Of a DNA stretch of 64,000 nucleotides, positions 22,770 to 33,659 are shown in pieces (position 1 is the stretch's first letter; each line of letters begins with the position of its first letter). The stretch covers positions 41,887,980 to 41,951,979 of the forward strand of contig JAJKFL010000042.1 in the NCBI GenBank assembly GCA_021186555.1, written 5' to 3'. This DNA comes from Reticulitermes speratus (Eukaryota > Arthropoda > Insecta > Blattodea > Rhinotermitidae). Under the pieces are notes generated by a model that was given only the letters and a program-made list of their open reading frames with translations, ran no database searches and was not told the origin of the DNA. The position numbers and the translations under genes are program-made.

Positions 22770-22868
22770 AGTGCACTGTATGCACCTCTTCTGTCCCCCG
22801 TACGTGCCACATGCCCAGCCCCTCTCATTCTTCTCTATTTGATTAGCCGGATAGTCTTACTAACATAA
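22770..22868 (-). pseudogene. LINE-alpha remnant, GHVAR region
   Basis: On the minus strand one frame reads IRLIK, a stop, then RRMRGAGHVARTGDRRGAY. This is the same segment as in the better copy at 58296-58520. Only about 90 bases remain, next to the FB-3 core at 22700-22765. Confidence 0.7.
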
Positions 22869-22869
22869 T

Positions 22870-24270
22870 GAAGTCTTGAAATGGAGTAGAATTTCATCTT
22901 CATGGACATTGACCTTCAACAGTGCCTAAACTAGCGCAGGACAGGGACAAGGGCCCGGCTGTAGTGTATATCGTAATGAACTTTGGGGTCCATCAATGAC
23001 TGGGTATATTTTGACTTGGTGGAAGACTATTGGGACCTCAAGGCTTGCTCATTTGCATGTAGTCGGTTTGTCCACTTGAGCATTGTACTACTGAATGGCC
23101 AGCTCCCTCGGCCCCAGACAAAGACCCCTTCTGCATGCACTGAATAAGGAACCGAGTCGTTCTCGATAAATGGAGATGACTGTTCAAAAATAAATTTTGT
23201 AATTATGGCATTCATTACGTCAGCATAATAAGCAATAGACTACTTTTGGGAATAATGTAAAAGTTACGAACCATTCATGTTTTCTTACTAGTTTGCAAGT
23301 TGCCTAATTGTAATTCTATCTTAGTGTAATAGTGATTATGACGACATTTTGTTCATACACGGAAGCTGTGGAAGCGGATCAAATCGGTTTTACCATTACA
23401 TCCACAACAGCTCTGGTAATAGCGAAACGTGTATTATAAATGTATTAACAGTTTAAAAGCCAGCATTCGTCTGAATGAGCGTGTACCGTTATAAAGACTT
23501 GTATACACAATACTGTAACTTGGCACCTAGATGTGTGTGTGTGGAACATCAAGTTTTTAACTCGCGTGACAATAACACTGCAGATAACTGATTTTTCTTT
23601 GTGTTAATTTCAGACTCCGCAAAAAGCACAAATGTTGTTATATTTGCAGAAATAAACGTGTACTGAAGAGATAGATTTTAGAAAGAATTAATAAAGCATC
23701 GCGAATAAAAAGAAGAGTTTGGTGTGTGAAGATACGAAGTTTACTGAACGCACCTCTTGTTTGCATTCCATGTGGAAATGTAGAAGAAAAAATCCTAAAT
23801 TTCAAGCGGGATAAGAAATGTGAAGTGGCAACACTGATGAAAAATCTTGTCTCGCTGCCGGGTTGAGATGTTAAGTAACGTAAATGTGGAAAAGGAAAAA
23901 GTATTAAAAAAAAAAAAAAAAAAAAAGCAGCATTTCACTCCTCCCCTGTTCAGGAATACATTTCAGAAGTCATTACCAGAGTCTTAAGGCATATTTAATC
24001 TGCTTCGTATGAAGTCCTTCTATGAAATTCTTGGAAAAAAAAAACCTTAACACGAGACCTGACCGCATTTTAATCCTCTTCACACCATGTGAATAGTATT
24101 ATTTCTACATTGCAGCTCAAGCTTAACGCGTTTGTGTCGTGCTGTGGAAAGGAGCTGACGTAACTCAGAGGCCAGTTCTACAGTCAGGTTTGGCGATTCT
24201 GTCCAGCGTGATATTTGAAATGCCACTTAACAGCAGATATGTTGCGTGGTTAACATTTTTAGTCGATTAA
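22870..24270. other. No gene; poly-A tract near 23907
   Basis: An A run of about 20 bases at 23907-23926 follows ordinary AT-rich sequence. It may be a retroelement tail, but no head or body could be assigned. The motif agcgaaacgtgtatt at about 23422 hints at another decayed foldback. Confidence 0.4.
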
Positions 24271-24274
24271 TATC

Positions 24275-24470
24275 CTTAACCCTTTAAAATAGAGTTGTAA
24301 CTGCGTGGACCATCTACTTTAACATCAGAAACATTCGTCTGCGCACAGAGCCTCTAACCATAAGTTTTGTGCTATTCTCAGAAGAAGCAGCGACTATTAC
24401 CCTACACAGTATTAACCAGGCGATCTTTGTATCTGGGACGCAGTGTTGTTTGTGAGTAACAATAGGGAAG
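24275..24470 (+). repeat. P-repeat copy
   Basis: ttaaccctttaaaatagagt, actgcgtggaccatctactt, ttgtgctattctcagaagaa, gggacgcagtgttgtttgtg. It covers the full visible length of the family. Confidence 0.65.
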
Positions 24471-24483
24471 TCCCTGTCTTAAT

Positions 24484-25010
24484 TAAGCGCCACGCCATGG
24501 AGGCATATAAGGTATTGGAGGTATTTTTTCCCCCATGGCGCAACAGCCCCTAGTGGGTCAGGGCCTCCTCATTATCCAGGCTTCACGATCACACTCAGGC
24601 ACACCACATTCGGTAGGATTCCACTGGATGAGTGATCAGCCCGACGCAGAGAACTCTACCTGATAACAAACAAAACCCACAAAAGACAGACATCCATGCC
24701 CCCGGTGGATTCGAACCCACAATCCCAGCAAGCGAGCGGCCGCAGACCTACGCCTTAGACGGCGCGACCAGTATTGGAGGTATAGCTCCATGAATTCTTA
24801 ACGTCAGCACTAGGTTGAATTTAGTGGTCAGCTTTACGCCTCAGGCTCTTTATTACCGGGAAAGAGCCAGCCGTGGGTGAGCTCTCGAGCTGGTCTGGAC
24901 GCTTTGGAAAAGAGAGAAATATCTTGCCTGTACTGGGAATGGAAACTCTAATCCTCAATAGTCCATCCTGTAGTCTAATCACTGTACAGAGTGAGCTCTT
25001 TCGGCACCCT
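24484..25010 (-). repeat. SINE-B interrupted by SINE-A2
   Basis: The minus-strand 3' end lies at 24484-24524 (cacgccatggaggcatataa). The rest resumes at 24771: tagctccatgaattcttaac, tttattaccgggaaagagc, gagctggtctggacgctttg, gagagaaatatcttgcctg and the head at about 24950-25010. Removing the SINE-A2 restores a continuous SINE-B. Confidence 0.85.
24525..24770 (-). mobile_element. SINE-A2 insertion with 13-base duplication
   Basis: The target duplication gtattggaggtat is present at 24512-24524 and again at 24771-24783, identical in both. The insert reads on the minus strand from the head (tggtcgcgccgtctaaggcg), box B (gtgggttcgaatccacc) and A2 body to ctgttgcgccatgg and a short tail. This is target-primed retroposition into an existing SINE-B. 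Confidence 0.95.
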
Positions 25011-25775
25011 TTTCTCAGAGACGCAAACTGAGCTTTTAAAAATCATTTAGATCATTTTCATGTTTTAAAGCGATCGTTAACCTCTTGTCAAGACGGAGAG
25101 AAAAATAAAGTCATACAGCATCCTTACCAGAGGTCATTATAGCATAAGAGACATGAAATTACAAGGGATAGAAGAAACTTGCATTAGGACTTCCATGATT
25201 TGGAAGCAGTGAGGATGGACAAGTGTGTAGGATGTATGAGGAATTGAAAAATGCATAAAGCATTTTTTTTTCAGAAGATGGCAGAGGTAGGAACCACTTT
25301 GCAGAGCTGGGAGTAAATGGTACGTTAGTAATAAAATAACTCTTATCGATAATGGGGTGTAAAGTAGTGAATTGGATTCAACCCATGTCTTTTAAGATAT
25401 GTTTTAATATTATCCCCCTCCCATATCTTGTGTGTGGCATTTGCTCTGCTGGTTATGCGAATAAAGTTTTGTCGGAAGTTTTCGTGTCTCGCATGCGTGT
25501 ATATATATATTCTGTCCATCTTCTCTCAACTTGAGCATTTTCGTACTATTCGGCGCTTATATACAAATTCTTAACCTCATCGTGCAGCTCTTTTTACACG
25601 CCTGTTGTTCTCTTTATCTCCAAATATTCCTCTCTTCCCACTTTTCTTAAACACCCTCAGTATTTGTTCTTCCCGTAGGGCGAGACAGCAATGTTCTCAC
25701 GCACACAAAGCGACATGTAGAGTTGTACTGCTGGAGACAGGAAAATTGTCTGAAATTGTGTGATTTCGAACATTG
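25011..25775. other. No gene or recognised repeat
   Basis: A frame at 25352-25534 ends in a short TA run and shows no family features. Nothing nameable. Confidence 0.4.
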
Positions 25776-25779
25776 TATA

Positions 25780-25945
25780 TTTTGGCATGTGACTGCCATC
25801 GTTTCGGAGGGACGTACTGCTTGCAACTTCATAGCTGATGAATAGGGTTGACTCACTCATGTAGCTAAAGATGAAGGCTGTACATTCCTCTGAAACATCG
25901 GCAGCCGCTACAAAACTACACGGCGTCATGTCCCGGAAGAGAGTA
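25780..25945. repeat. FB-2 foldback element
   Basis: The left part has catcgtttcggagggacgta. The right part has ctaaagatgaaggctgtaca, ttcctctgaaacatcggcag, ccgctacaaaactacacggc and gtcatgtcccggaaga. The inverted arms match over about 40 bases with mismatches. Confidence 0.7.
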
Positions 25946-26138
25946 TATTACTTCAAAAGCTTCGTGAGAAGTTTTTTTATGTCGTTATTTTATGGGAATA
26001 TTTGTTTATAGCGAGGAATTTTTTGTGTATTATTAAGGAGAAGCCGTTTGGTACAAATGGCGCCTTTGTTCACTTCATTTGGTTATGTCCATTTCTTATC
26101 AAATTGGTAAATATTTAAAAAACCAATAAGAGTCTGTG

Positions 26139-26408
26139 AAACACAACATATATTTGATATTGAGAACCTTAAAACGGCTACATGTTTCGTCGGTAGTTTG
26201 CAGTTTTTTGTGTGAAATTGTAATGTACCAAAATGTAAGTAAAATTAATCTTATAAAATCTAAATTGTCACAATTTTGAAATTTCAGTTCTAAATATTAT
26301 TTGCTTTGCCTTCTTATAAGATCTTATGCCCCCTGATGATGGCTTAATTGAAAGCTGAAATGCATAGCTGTTTTTTAGGTTTTCTGTGATGAAATATGTG
26401 TTGTGTTT
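26139..26408. repeat. FB-3 foldback element, 270 bases
   Basis: End repeats: aaacacaacatatatttgat at 26139-26158 and its near complement ending at 26408 (18 of 20 match). The pairing continues inward: aaccttaaaacggctacatg on the left against the complement of agctgttttttaggttttct on the right. CTGATGA lies at 26333-26339, followed by a GCTT/AAGC stem and GAAAT. Confidence 0.75.
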
Positions 26409-26990
26409 GGCGGATACGTATTATTGCTTGAAACTGTAGTTAACTGAAGTACGGTGACTTGTTGCAGAAACGGCGTGCAGACACACAACATGGTCACTAA
26501 ACACAAAGCGAGCCAATAACATTGCATGTCATTTGACGTACACGGCCATCTCTGACCTTTAAGTGACTTTTCTGTAGTCTTTGTATTATTGCATTCGAAA
26601 GGTCGGTGGATCGAATCGTCAGAATGAGCGTTGGGCTTTTTCTCTATATCAAAGTGTTTGAGCCGCATCCAAGCATTTAATAGAAACAAAGATTAAGGCT
26701 TACTGAGCGTGAAGCACACCATGCACCTTCCTGTGTCAAGTTGTAAGAATGCGGAAATCGTAGCTTCGACTCCCGCCTACCACCTCGTGTCTGTGCCATA
26801 TAATAGCTATAACCACCCCGCGGAGTGCCTATTAAAGTGCCCATTAAAATCCGTCTTTCCGTCCTTGTATAACTCGAGTGCCACCGAGTGGATTTTTATA
26901 AATTTTGATATACTTGTACCAAGAGGATAACTTGTAAATTTTAAATTTTAGAATATAGCTTAATTTTAGCTTCAGTTTGTGTACGTTAGG
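26409..26990. other. No gene recognised
   Basis: A weak tRNA-like order (ggaaatcgtagcttcgactc, then ccgcctaccacctcgtgtct) at about 26750-26790 may be an old SINE. Frames here are unremarkable. Confidence 0.35.
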
Positions 26991-26999
26991 GAGATGAGA

Positions 27000-27125
27000 T
27001 AGCTCAGTTAGTGTAGTGCCAAAATCGAGGAATTATGTTTCGATTCCTGGCAAGAGCAAGAAATGTATCTCTTTTGCAAAGCGTCCAGGCCGCCTCTGGC
27101 GTCCACCCAGCTCCTCTGTAATATT
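27000..27125 (+). repeat. SINE-B 5' part
   Basis: gatagctcagttagtgtagt, then a damaged box B (tgtttcgattcctggc), agagcaagaaatgtatctct, gcgtccaggccgcctctggc and gtccacccagctcctc. The copy stops before the ccgggggtaaag block. Confidence 0.7.
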
Positions 27126-27129
27126 ATTT

Positions 27130-28090
27130 ATCGTCATTATATTAGCTGTGGGAGTTACACGGTGCAGAATGGAATTGAAATGTGGAGCGAGTAAGAATTT
27201 TGAGACGAGGGCAACACGGATAATTTTACGCCACTTTCTGGAACAGAAACTGAGAAGAAACTACGGAAACCCTAAACGAGAAAGGGCGATAATCCGGATA
27301 AGATTCTTATCGGATTTGATGAAAAAGAGAAGTTGTTCCTGTGTTTAATTATTAAGTACTACACCACAAAAACGGATGGAGTAGTGGAGGATTCAGCACG
27401 GCCTGATAGGATGTGATTACCACTGGAATATAAGTGCGTTAGTAAGCGAGTATGTGTATGACACACCTACATAAAACATATTTAATGATGACACTTAAGA
27501 TGTATGACTTTGTAGGAAAAAACATCTACACATCTAGTTATAATGTTCCTTCCAAATGTTCTTGTGATAAAATTCTTTCTACGTTATGTCTTGCAGTACA
27601 TTATATAAAGATTAATCAAGCAGGCACTTTTTAAATAAATAGGATTATATAATATCTAATAATAAGAGTGTACATTACGTTATCAAGGAGAAAAGTTCGT
27701 AGTTTTATAAGGCTTCTTCCCAAGTGTCAGTGCGTTGAGTAACATCATGAATGAAATACAATGAAATACAGTATGCTGTCTAAATCGTAGAAGCTGAGTT
27801 GTCTGCATATCTTTGTAGACGGAGCATTGTTTTTCTACTATACCATTAGTGTTTGGAGTAGACAATCTCGCTCTGCTCTGTGTTAGACGCTTCTGTTATT
27901 GGCGCTTTCTGAACGGTACGTTGTAGAAATACGTCTGTTAGCCTTCATGTCTGTCTGTCCGAATTTATGATCTACTTTTCATTGTAGACGTTCTTGGATT
28001 TGTTATCGTGGTTCCAAGGTAGGCGTCCTTCCACTTTTTCAATTTGCAAGTCACGTGTTGTATGTGATATTTGAGGATATTATGTGACAT
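27130..28090. other. No gene or recognised repeat
   Basis: The frame at 27016-27348 starts inside the SINE-B piece and continues into anonymous sequence, so I do not call it a gene. Confidence 0.45.
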
Positions 28091-28094
28091 TACA

Positions 28095-28375
28095 GGAGCC
28101 GGGATAGCGTCGAGTGGCTAGAGTACGGGATGGGCGACTGGGGGATCATGGTTCGAGTAGCAGTAGGGCAAGAAATGTTTCTGTACTCCAAAGCGTAGAC
28201 AGCAGCTGTGCGGCCCATCGAGCCTCCTTATTTAGTGAGTTCCGGGGGCTGTTTCCCGAGAGTAAAGCGGCTGGGGCGTGAAGCTGACTATTCACCTTCA
28301 TCTAGTGTCACGAGTAAGAACGAGTGGAAATATACATCCACTGCCTTTATGCCTCCTTGTCGTGCACAGAAAGAG
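28095..28375 (+). repeat. SINE-B, full-length copy
   Basis: gagccgggatagcgtcgagt, a damaged box B (atggttcgagtagcagt), ggcaagaaatgtttctgtac, cggcccatcgagcctcctta, ggctgtttcccgagagtaaa, gcggctggggcgtgaagctg, agtaagaacgagtggaaa, gcctccttgtcgtgcacag. Confidence 0.85.
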
Positions 28376-28479
28376 CGTTGATCGTGTGTTTTGGTCTCCT
28401 GGGATGCTGTGTTATGTATGTTTGTAGACGTGTTCTTTTACAGAAACTTTTAGAGAAATTTGTTGTCTCCGTCTTCATG

Positions 28480-28575
28480 AATCTTGATGAAGGAGGCAGC
28501 AGGTTACTGTGAAACGTCGTAAGGCTTACTACAGACATGGTGCCGCATGCCGGAAGATATTCTTGACGTACCACA
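28480..28575. repeat. FB-2 right half
   Basis: gaatcttgatgaaggaggca, gcaggttactgtgaaacgtc, gtaaggcttactacagacat, ggtgccgcatgccggaagat. The order is correct and the left arm is missing. Confidence 0.55.
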
Positions 28576-28884
28576 TCTTTGTATGTATCTACACTTCCCC
28601 ATGTTCTAGTGTCTTTAATAGTCGTGTATGTGAAGTTGTATTTGTGATTGCGTTCTTGTTGTCGTGGGACACGCATTTATTCCTAATGTTAAGTTACTTG
28701 CTGTCTTTGTAACGTCTCCTGCAGCCAGCATAGCTGCTAGGTAGGTATCAACCGGCGCTGTCGCAAGTACAGCGATCGCCAGTACGCCCGCGGCACCTTG
28801 GTGCTCTCCAGAAGCCTTTTGAATTCCTTTCAGGATTTTAAATTATCCATAACACTTTCTTGAACGTTTGGCCGTTGTTATGCG

Positions 28885-29695
28885 TGCACAGGTCACTTTT
28901 CAGTAACTCAATAATTGTTCGTTCGATGCTGTCCGTTCACAGATCACAACTCAGAAACTCAATATGTGTTCGTTCGATGTTATCCGTTCATAGATCACAG
29001 TTCAGTAACTCAATATATGTTCGTTCGATGCTATCCGTTCACAGATCACAGTTCAGTAACTCAATATATGTTCGTTCGATGCTGTCCGTTCACAGATCAC
29101 AACTCAGAAAATCATAATGTGTTCGTTCGATGCTATCCGTTTACAGATCACAGTTCAGTAACTCAATATATGTTCGTTCGATGCTGTCCGTTCACAGATC
29201 ACAACTCAGAAAATCAATATGTGTTCGTTCGATGCTATCCGTTTACAGATCACAGTTCACTAACTCAATATATGTTCGTTCGATGCTATCCTTTCACAGA
29301 TCACAACTCAGTAACTCAATATGTGTTCGTTCGTTGCTATCCGTTCACAGATCACAGTTCAGTAACTCAATAATTGTTCGTTCGATGCTATCCGTTTACA
29401 GATCACAGTTCAGTAACTGAATAATTGTTCGTTCGATGCTATCCGTTCACAGATCACAGTTCAGTAACTCAATAATTGTTCGTTCGATGCTATCCGTTCA
29501 CAGATCACAGTTCAGTAACTCACTAATTGTTCCCTCGATGCTATCGGTTTACCGGCCACAACTCAATAGCTCAGTACTTGTTCGTTAGATGCTCTCCTTT
29601 AACAATTCACAATTCAGTACTCAGTAATTGTCCGTCCGACGCTATCCTTTCACAGATTACAATTCAGTAACTCAGTAATAGTTATCTTGTGATCT
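28885..29695 (+). repeat. 51-base minisatellite, about 15 units
   Basis: A head-to-tail array whose unit contains gttcgttcgatgctatccgt, then tcacagatcacagttcagta and actcaatat. The period is 51 bases (17 codons), so two forward frames stay open through most of it (28915-29373 and 28860-29420 with breaks). Units alternate between agttcagta and aactcagaa variants, suggesting higher-order pairs. The last three units decay. The 17-residue translated repeat has no signal sequence and no recognisable family, so I read it as satellite DNA. Confidence 0.95.
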
Positions 29696-29699
29696 CAGT

Positions 29700-30190
29700 G
29701 TACGAAGTGCTGTGTCTTATATAAAAGGAATCTGTTTACAGCACCGAACAGTTTGCATTAAGGTGGTCAATTAATTGAGGGGTTTGGGTTTAAATTGTCA
29801 ATATTATAAGTAACCCTTCGAAGTCTGGGATAAACCTCAGTTCCTGCCTCATGGAGAACAGAGTCCCTTATAAAGTCCAATCATTATTGCTATTTAGGGA
29901 GATGAACGATATTTTTGTGAGAATAAACACGCTGTGTGCCGAGATACAGATTTTCTTAATGTTCCAGCTGGTGGTACATACGGACACAACTGGTCTTGAA
30001 ACGGCTACGGCAGCTATGTCCCAAATTGTTTCCGCAGTGGGTAACATGATCAGATATTAATATTTGCGGGCCGTACGAAATTCCATGTGGTTGATAGCCT
30101 GTTGGCTGTTAAAACTGTGAGTATTTTAGCGGCACTACAAATTCAGCGGGGAGGTGTTTAGGCCCTAGTGGCCTACTACTTTATGTGTGC
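29700..30190. other. No gene recognised
   Basis: A 69-codon frame at 29851-30060 has no family features. It is ordinary spacer between the minisatellite and a SINE-B piece. Confidence 0.4.
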
Positions 30191-30194
30191 TACT

Positions 30195-30290
30195 TAATTA
30201 GAGTTTTTTTTTCTAAAAGCTTCAGGCAGGCTTAAAGGGGCCAACTGGCCTCATATTGTTCGCCCCGGGGTAAAGAGCATTTAAAAAGTG
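30195..30290 (+). repeat. SINE-B middle fragment
   Basis: ttttctaaaagcttcaggca, ggggccaactggcctcatat, gttcgccccggggtaaagag. Only the central blocks remain. Confidence 0.5.
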
Positions 30291-30333
30291 TCTTGCTGTT
30301 TGTTATGCGTAATTTGGGTGAGTGTTGCAAATT

Positions 30334-30727
30334 GATTCATTCTGTAGTCTGTCTTACGACAGGTCCGTAGCCTCTTCCAAAGCGAGTTCTCCACAGGGTG
30401 CGATCTAGTGCTTCCTGTTTCAATTTCCAGTATCTTTTCTTTTCCTTAAGGTCATCCAGTAGCTGCTTACGTCTTCTCCCTCGTCGTCCCGTCATTTCTA
30501 TCCTTCCTTCTAACTTTCCTTCAATCACGTGTTTCAGAAGGCAGTTTCTACCAAGATGTGACCAATCCAGTTAGCCTTTCTTCTTTTTATTGTATGTAGT
30601 ATATTCCTCTCCTTTGACTCTGTGTAATACTTCTTCATTTCTCACACGATCGGTCCAACTGATCTTCTCCATTCTTCTCCAGCACCACATTTCAAAACTT
30701 TCCAGATACTTCTGATCTACTTTCAAA
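30334..30727 (-). mobile_element. LINE-beta 3' end with target duplication
   Basis: The minus-strand protein reads DQKYLESFEMWCWRRMEKIS, then WTDRVRNEEVLHRVKGEEYT, a break, and a second frame with EGKLEGRIEMTGRRGRRRKQ and TLWRTRFGRGYGPVVRQTTE. It is the C-terminal end of a non-LTR retrotransposon ORF2. The duplication ttgcaaatt is perfect at 30325-30333 and 30728-30736, and the 3' end is an imperfect tgaa-type tail. The copy is 5'-truncated to 394 bases with at least one frame break, so it is dead. Confidence 0.9.
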
Positions 30728-30739
30728 TTGCAAATTAGT

Positions 30740-31435
30740 GTTTTCGAAAATATGTTGATATCTGAACGAATGCACATGTCTAATTTCTTTGGTATGTGCT
30801 GTGCTTTTCGTGCTTAACCGCCACCAAGGAATGTTGCCGACCTCTGCGCTGGGATAATAGAAGCCTGCCAGTTGATGTGAAGTGCTTTTGTAGGAAACGA
30901 ATCCGTAGATGGTTAGGTGCGCTGATGAACAGACACTTAAATTTTAAAGTAAGTGATGCACATGTGCTCTGTTTCCAGCCGGCTTGCCTACCACAATGCG
31001 CTTGTCTGCACGCAGTTTCCACGACGTCCATCTGCTCTTCGGGTGTTGAAACCTTAGCCTGTGACTGATGAGGGCTGTACTATAGCGACCTTATTTCTTC
31101 CCTAACATTAATTAATTTTTCGCTTACCTACTCATGATCGATTATGTTTTCCTGGAACCGGGGTAATTTGGAGAAACAACCCACTATTGCGGATTAGTAA
31201 TAGAATGAGCAACCAGCCGATTGTGGCTCCACGGGTTCGGATGACCGGTCAAAAGTACAATTATCGGTACATATTTTGTGACATGCAAACTTCTGTAACA
31301 GCAGGGCATATAAACCATGGGGCCTCCTTCACAAAATATTTACCCGTTTCGTTGTTTATGTCACGTGCATAAGAATTTGGTATGAGGTAAATTTATTAAA
31401 TATTAGCTCTACACAGAGCAGCCGCTTACGTATGC
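30740..31435. other. No gene recognised
   Basis: Overlapping antisense frames at 30780-31068 have no family features. Nothing else is named here. Confidence 0.4.
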
Positions 31436-31439
31436 ATTG

Positions 31440-31700
31440 TGAGAGTGTAATGTGTAATGTACCTAGTGTGACATGGATGGGCATGTGGCACACTTGGGTG
31501 AGATGAGAAATGCTTACTGAGTTTTAGTCGTAAAACATACAGGGAAGAGACCACTTGGAAGGTTTCGGCGTAGATGAGCGTAAAATTAAAACCTTTCTTA
31601 GAGAAATAGCATGTGAGTGTGTGGACCGGATTCAGGATAGGGACCAATTGCGGGCTGTTGTGAACACGGTAATGAACCTTTAGGTTTATAAAGGAGAGGA
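31440..31700 (+). pseudogene. LINE-alpha remnant, plus strand
   Basis: tggatgggcatgtggcacac, aagagaccacttggaaggtt, tcggcgtagatgagcgtaaa, ggattcaggatagggaccaa, then gaacacggtaatgaaccttt. The block order equals that of the copies at 58187-58537 (reversed) and at 60660-61090. All frames are broken by stops. Confidence 0.7.
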
Positions 31701-31884
31701 GGGAATTACGTGACTATATGCTTTTATCTGTGAGATACTTTTAGCATCTGATAAATGACGTTAGTTATCAGACGGCACCGAAATATAAATACTTTCACTG
31801 GAAATGACGCGCAGTGCTTTACAGATGGCGTTGTGAGACGACGTCGACATGTACGCACTTTCGTCAATAAAAATACTATCAGTG

Positions 31885-31902
31885 ATTGATTGATTGATTG
31901 AT
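31885..31902. repeat. (GATT)n microsatellite
   Basis: Four to five GATT units. Confidence 0.8.
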
Positions 31903-32835
31903 GGCGTTAATCGTCAGATGTCCTCGACATGTACTGTCATGTGTAGGGACCATTCTGTTGAACTTTTACTGGGCTTACAACGAGACGGATTTATTTCAAG
32001 AAACCTTTCCTTTCATGGTATTTCAAATAATCAGTTTTGCCGTTGGAAAGACTGACATTGCCCAGTTTGAGAACAAACTGCACATACATGAGAGACATGG
32101 CCCGCACTTTAATAGAGCACTTTACACTACATCAAATCTCCTTCCAAAAAGGAAAAAATATACTCTTTGATGTGGAGAAGTACCTGTAACTATTTGATGT
32201 TTTTTGTAAGAAGTTTGTCGCGCTGTTCTGTAAAACCGTAGCGAATTAGCAGCGCCTTGTGTGAGTTGATTGAGTCCGGGGGGCAGTGGACCCTGCGGAA
32301 GGGGGGGGGGGACCGTGGAGAGAGCCACACAAAGGAACCATTTCCACCAAACAACTCGTTCATCTCAACCAGTCAGACATGTCGAGATAGAAATCTAGAC
32401 GAACTCACGAGTGTATTAGCGATTTCTTGGCATAAAGAAGGATAAATCTTGTCACTACCTTGCATTATCACCTATTGTCATATTTATGAATTTTCTTTTG
32501 TTAAAGAACGGCGTGCAACCTGTAAGCATGTGTAAGTTCAACAGAACCTTCGCGTATTCGTGAAATCCCGGTGTAGGTTCTTGGGATGCAGAGCGATTGT
32601 TCTCACTGAGGTTTGTCATGGCTTTTCTCAGCGTCTTCAGGTAGACACATGGTGGAGTATTGCCAACAGAAACAAGCTACTACCTTCTCCTTACAGTACT
32701 TCGAACTAAGAGTGAAACAGGTAGAGAAACCTGCAGAAGTCTGCATAAAAGGAGCTTCACAATGCGTGCTTCTGCCGCGGTGCTGTTCAGACGCTCGCTG
32801 TTGTGGGATTTACCCCTGCATGCATAGAGCAAGTT
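31903..32835. other. No gene; G tract near 32300
   Basis: The frame at 31898-32170 has no family features. A G run of about 12 lies near 32298-32310. No repeat family assigned. Confidence 0.4.
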
Positions 32836-32839
32836 CGCT

Positions 32840-32965
32840 GAAGCTGTAAAGCGCCTGCCCTGCATTCGAGAGGTAGTCGGTTCCAGTCTCGGTCAGGACT
32901 TGGGCTGTCTTGACAGGCTTTTCGTTGTCGTCCTCGGTCCATTAGACGAATGCAAGTACAGTAGC
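32840..32965 (+). repeat. SINE-G-like tRNA-derived fragment
   Basis: A tRNA-like order: taaagcgcctgccctgcatt, cgagaggtagtcggttccag, tctcggtcaggacttgg, then cttttcgttgtcgtcctcgg. It resembles the head and early body of the copy at 63405. Confidence 0.5.
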
Positions 32966-33418
32966 TCAGATTAAGGAATGACCGCTTGATTTCACATCCT
33001 TTATAATTGGTTAATCACCAACCATCATCACATGCGACGCTGAACATTCTGAACTGCTAATAGCGTCGTTAAATAAAACTGTAAAGGAAAATAAGAAAAT
33101 TGGTATAGTTGGAGGTCTTTTTGTGTGGTGATAGCACGAGGTATATATAAACAGGAGTCCGCATCAATAATGCGTTTGAACACTAGAAATATAGAAACCG
33201 GAAAATTTCTGTAGGAAAATGGAAGACTATATGAAATGCGGAAACTCAGGAACAAGAGATTATATATCCCGTGTGAACTTCCCCTTCGCCATACAACTTT
33301 AAAGAAAATTAGGAGACTGAAGAAAGGAAAAGTAGACTTCAACATTTGAACGTACTTTTGAATTTAAGATAAACAGAATACCAAATATAAAAAAAATGTT
33401 ATACATATTTTTTTTACA

Positions 33419-33470
33419 ATAGATGTATTACATACATAGATACATACATACATAGATGTATTACATACTC
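33419..33470. repeat. Imperfect acatacatagat repeat
   Basis: Short units of acata and gatgt-type alternate over about 50 bases. Confidence 0.7.
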
Positions 33471-33599
33471 GTAAATAACAGCTACTAATGGACACAATAA
33501 GGAAATATATTAACTAATGTTTCGTGATTTTTGGGATGTGGAGAAAAGCCAATGAAATTTATACTTTGCATGCATGTTTGTCTTTTTTAAAGCCTTCTT

Positions 33600-33655
33600 G
33601 TTTGACAGCCTGATGATGGGTCTGTAGTGGACCGAAACATGTAGCTGTGTTTCAA
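33600..33655 (+). ncRNA. Hammerhead-like core, FB-3 copy
   Basis: CTGATGA (33610-33616), two unpaired bases, stem II GGTC/GACC (33619-33622 with 33630-33633), GAAA (33634-33637), a tiny stem III AC/GT, A at 33643, and outer stem I ACAGC/GCTGT (33605-33609 with 33644-33648), fully paired. This is the layout of a type I hammerhead ribozyme, with two extra bases before stem II. Whether it is transcribed or active is unknown. Confidence 0.5.
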
Positions 33656-33659
33656 TGAA

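Noticed and set aside
26750-26870. SINE copy
   Set aside because: A single box-B-like word without a head or body match is too weak to call firmly.
28885-29695. Regular array considered as a CRISPR array
   Set aside because: Units repeat along their full 51 bases with no unique spacers, and the surroundings are eukaryotic. It is a minisatellite.
31898-32170. 90-codon frame considered as a gene or LINE start
   Set aside because: No motif I could recognise, and no retroelement sequence adjoins it.
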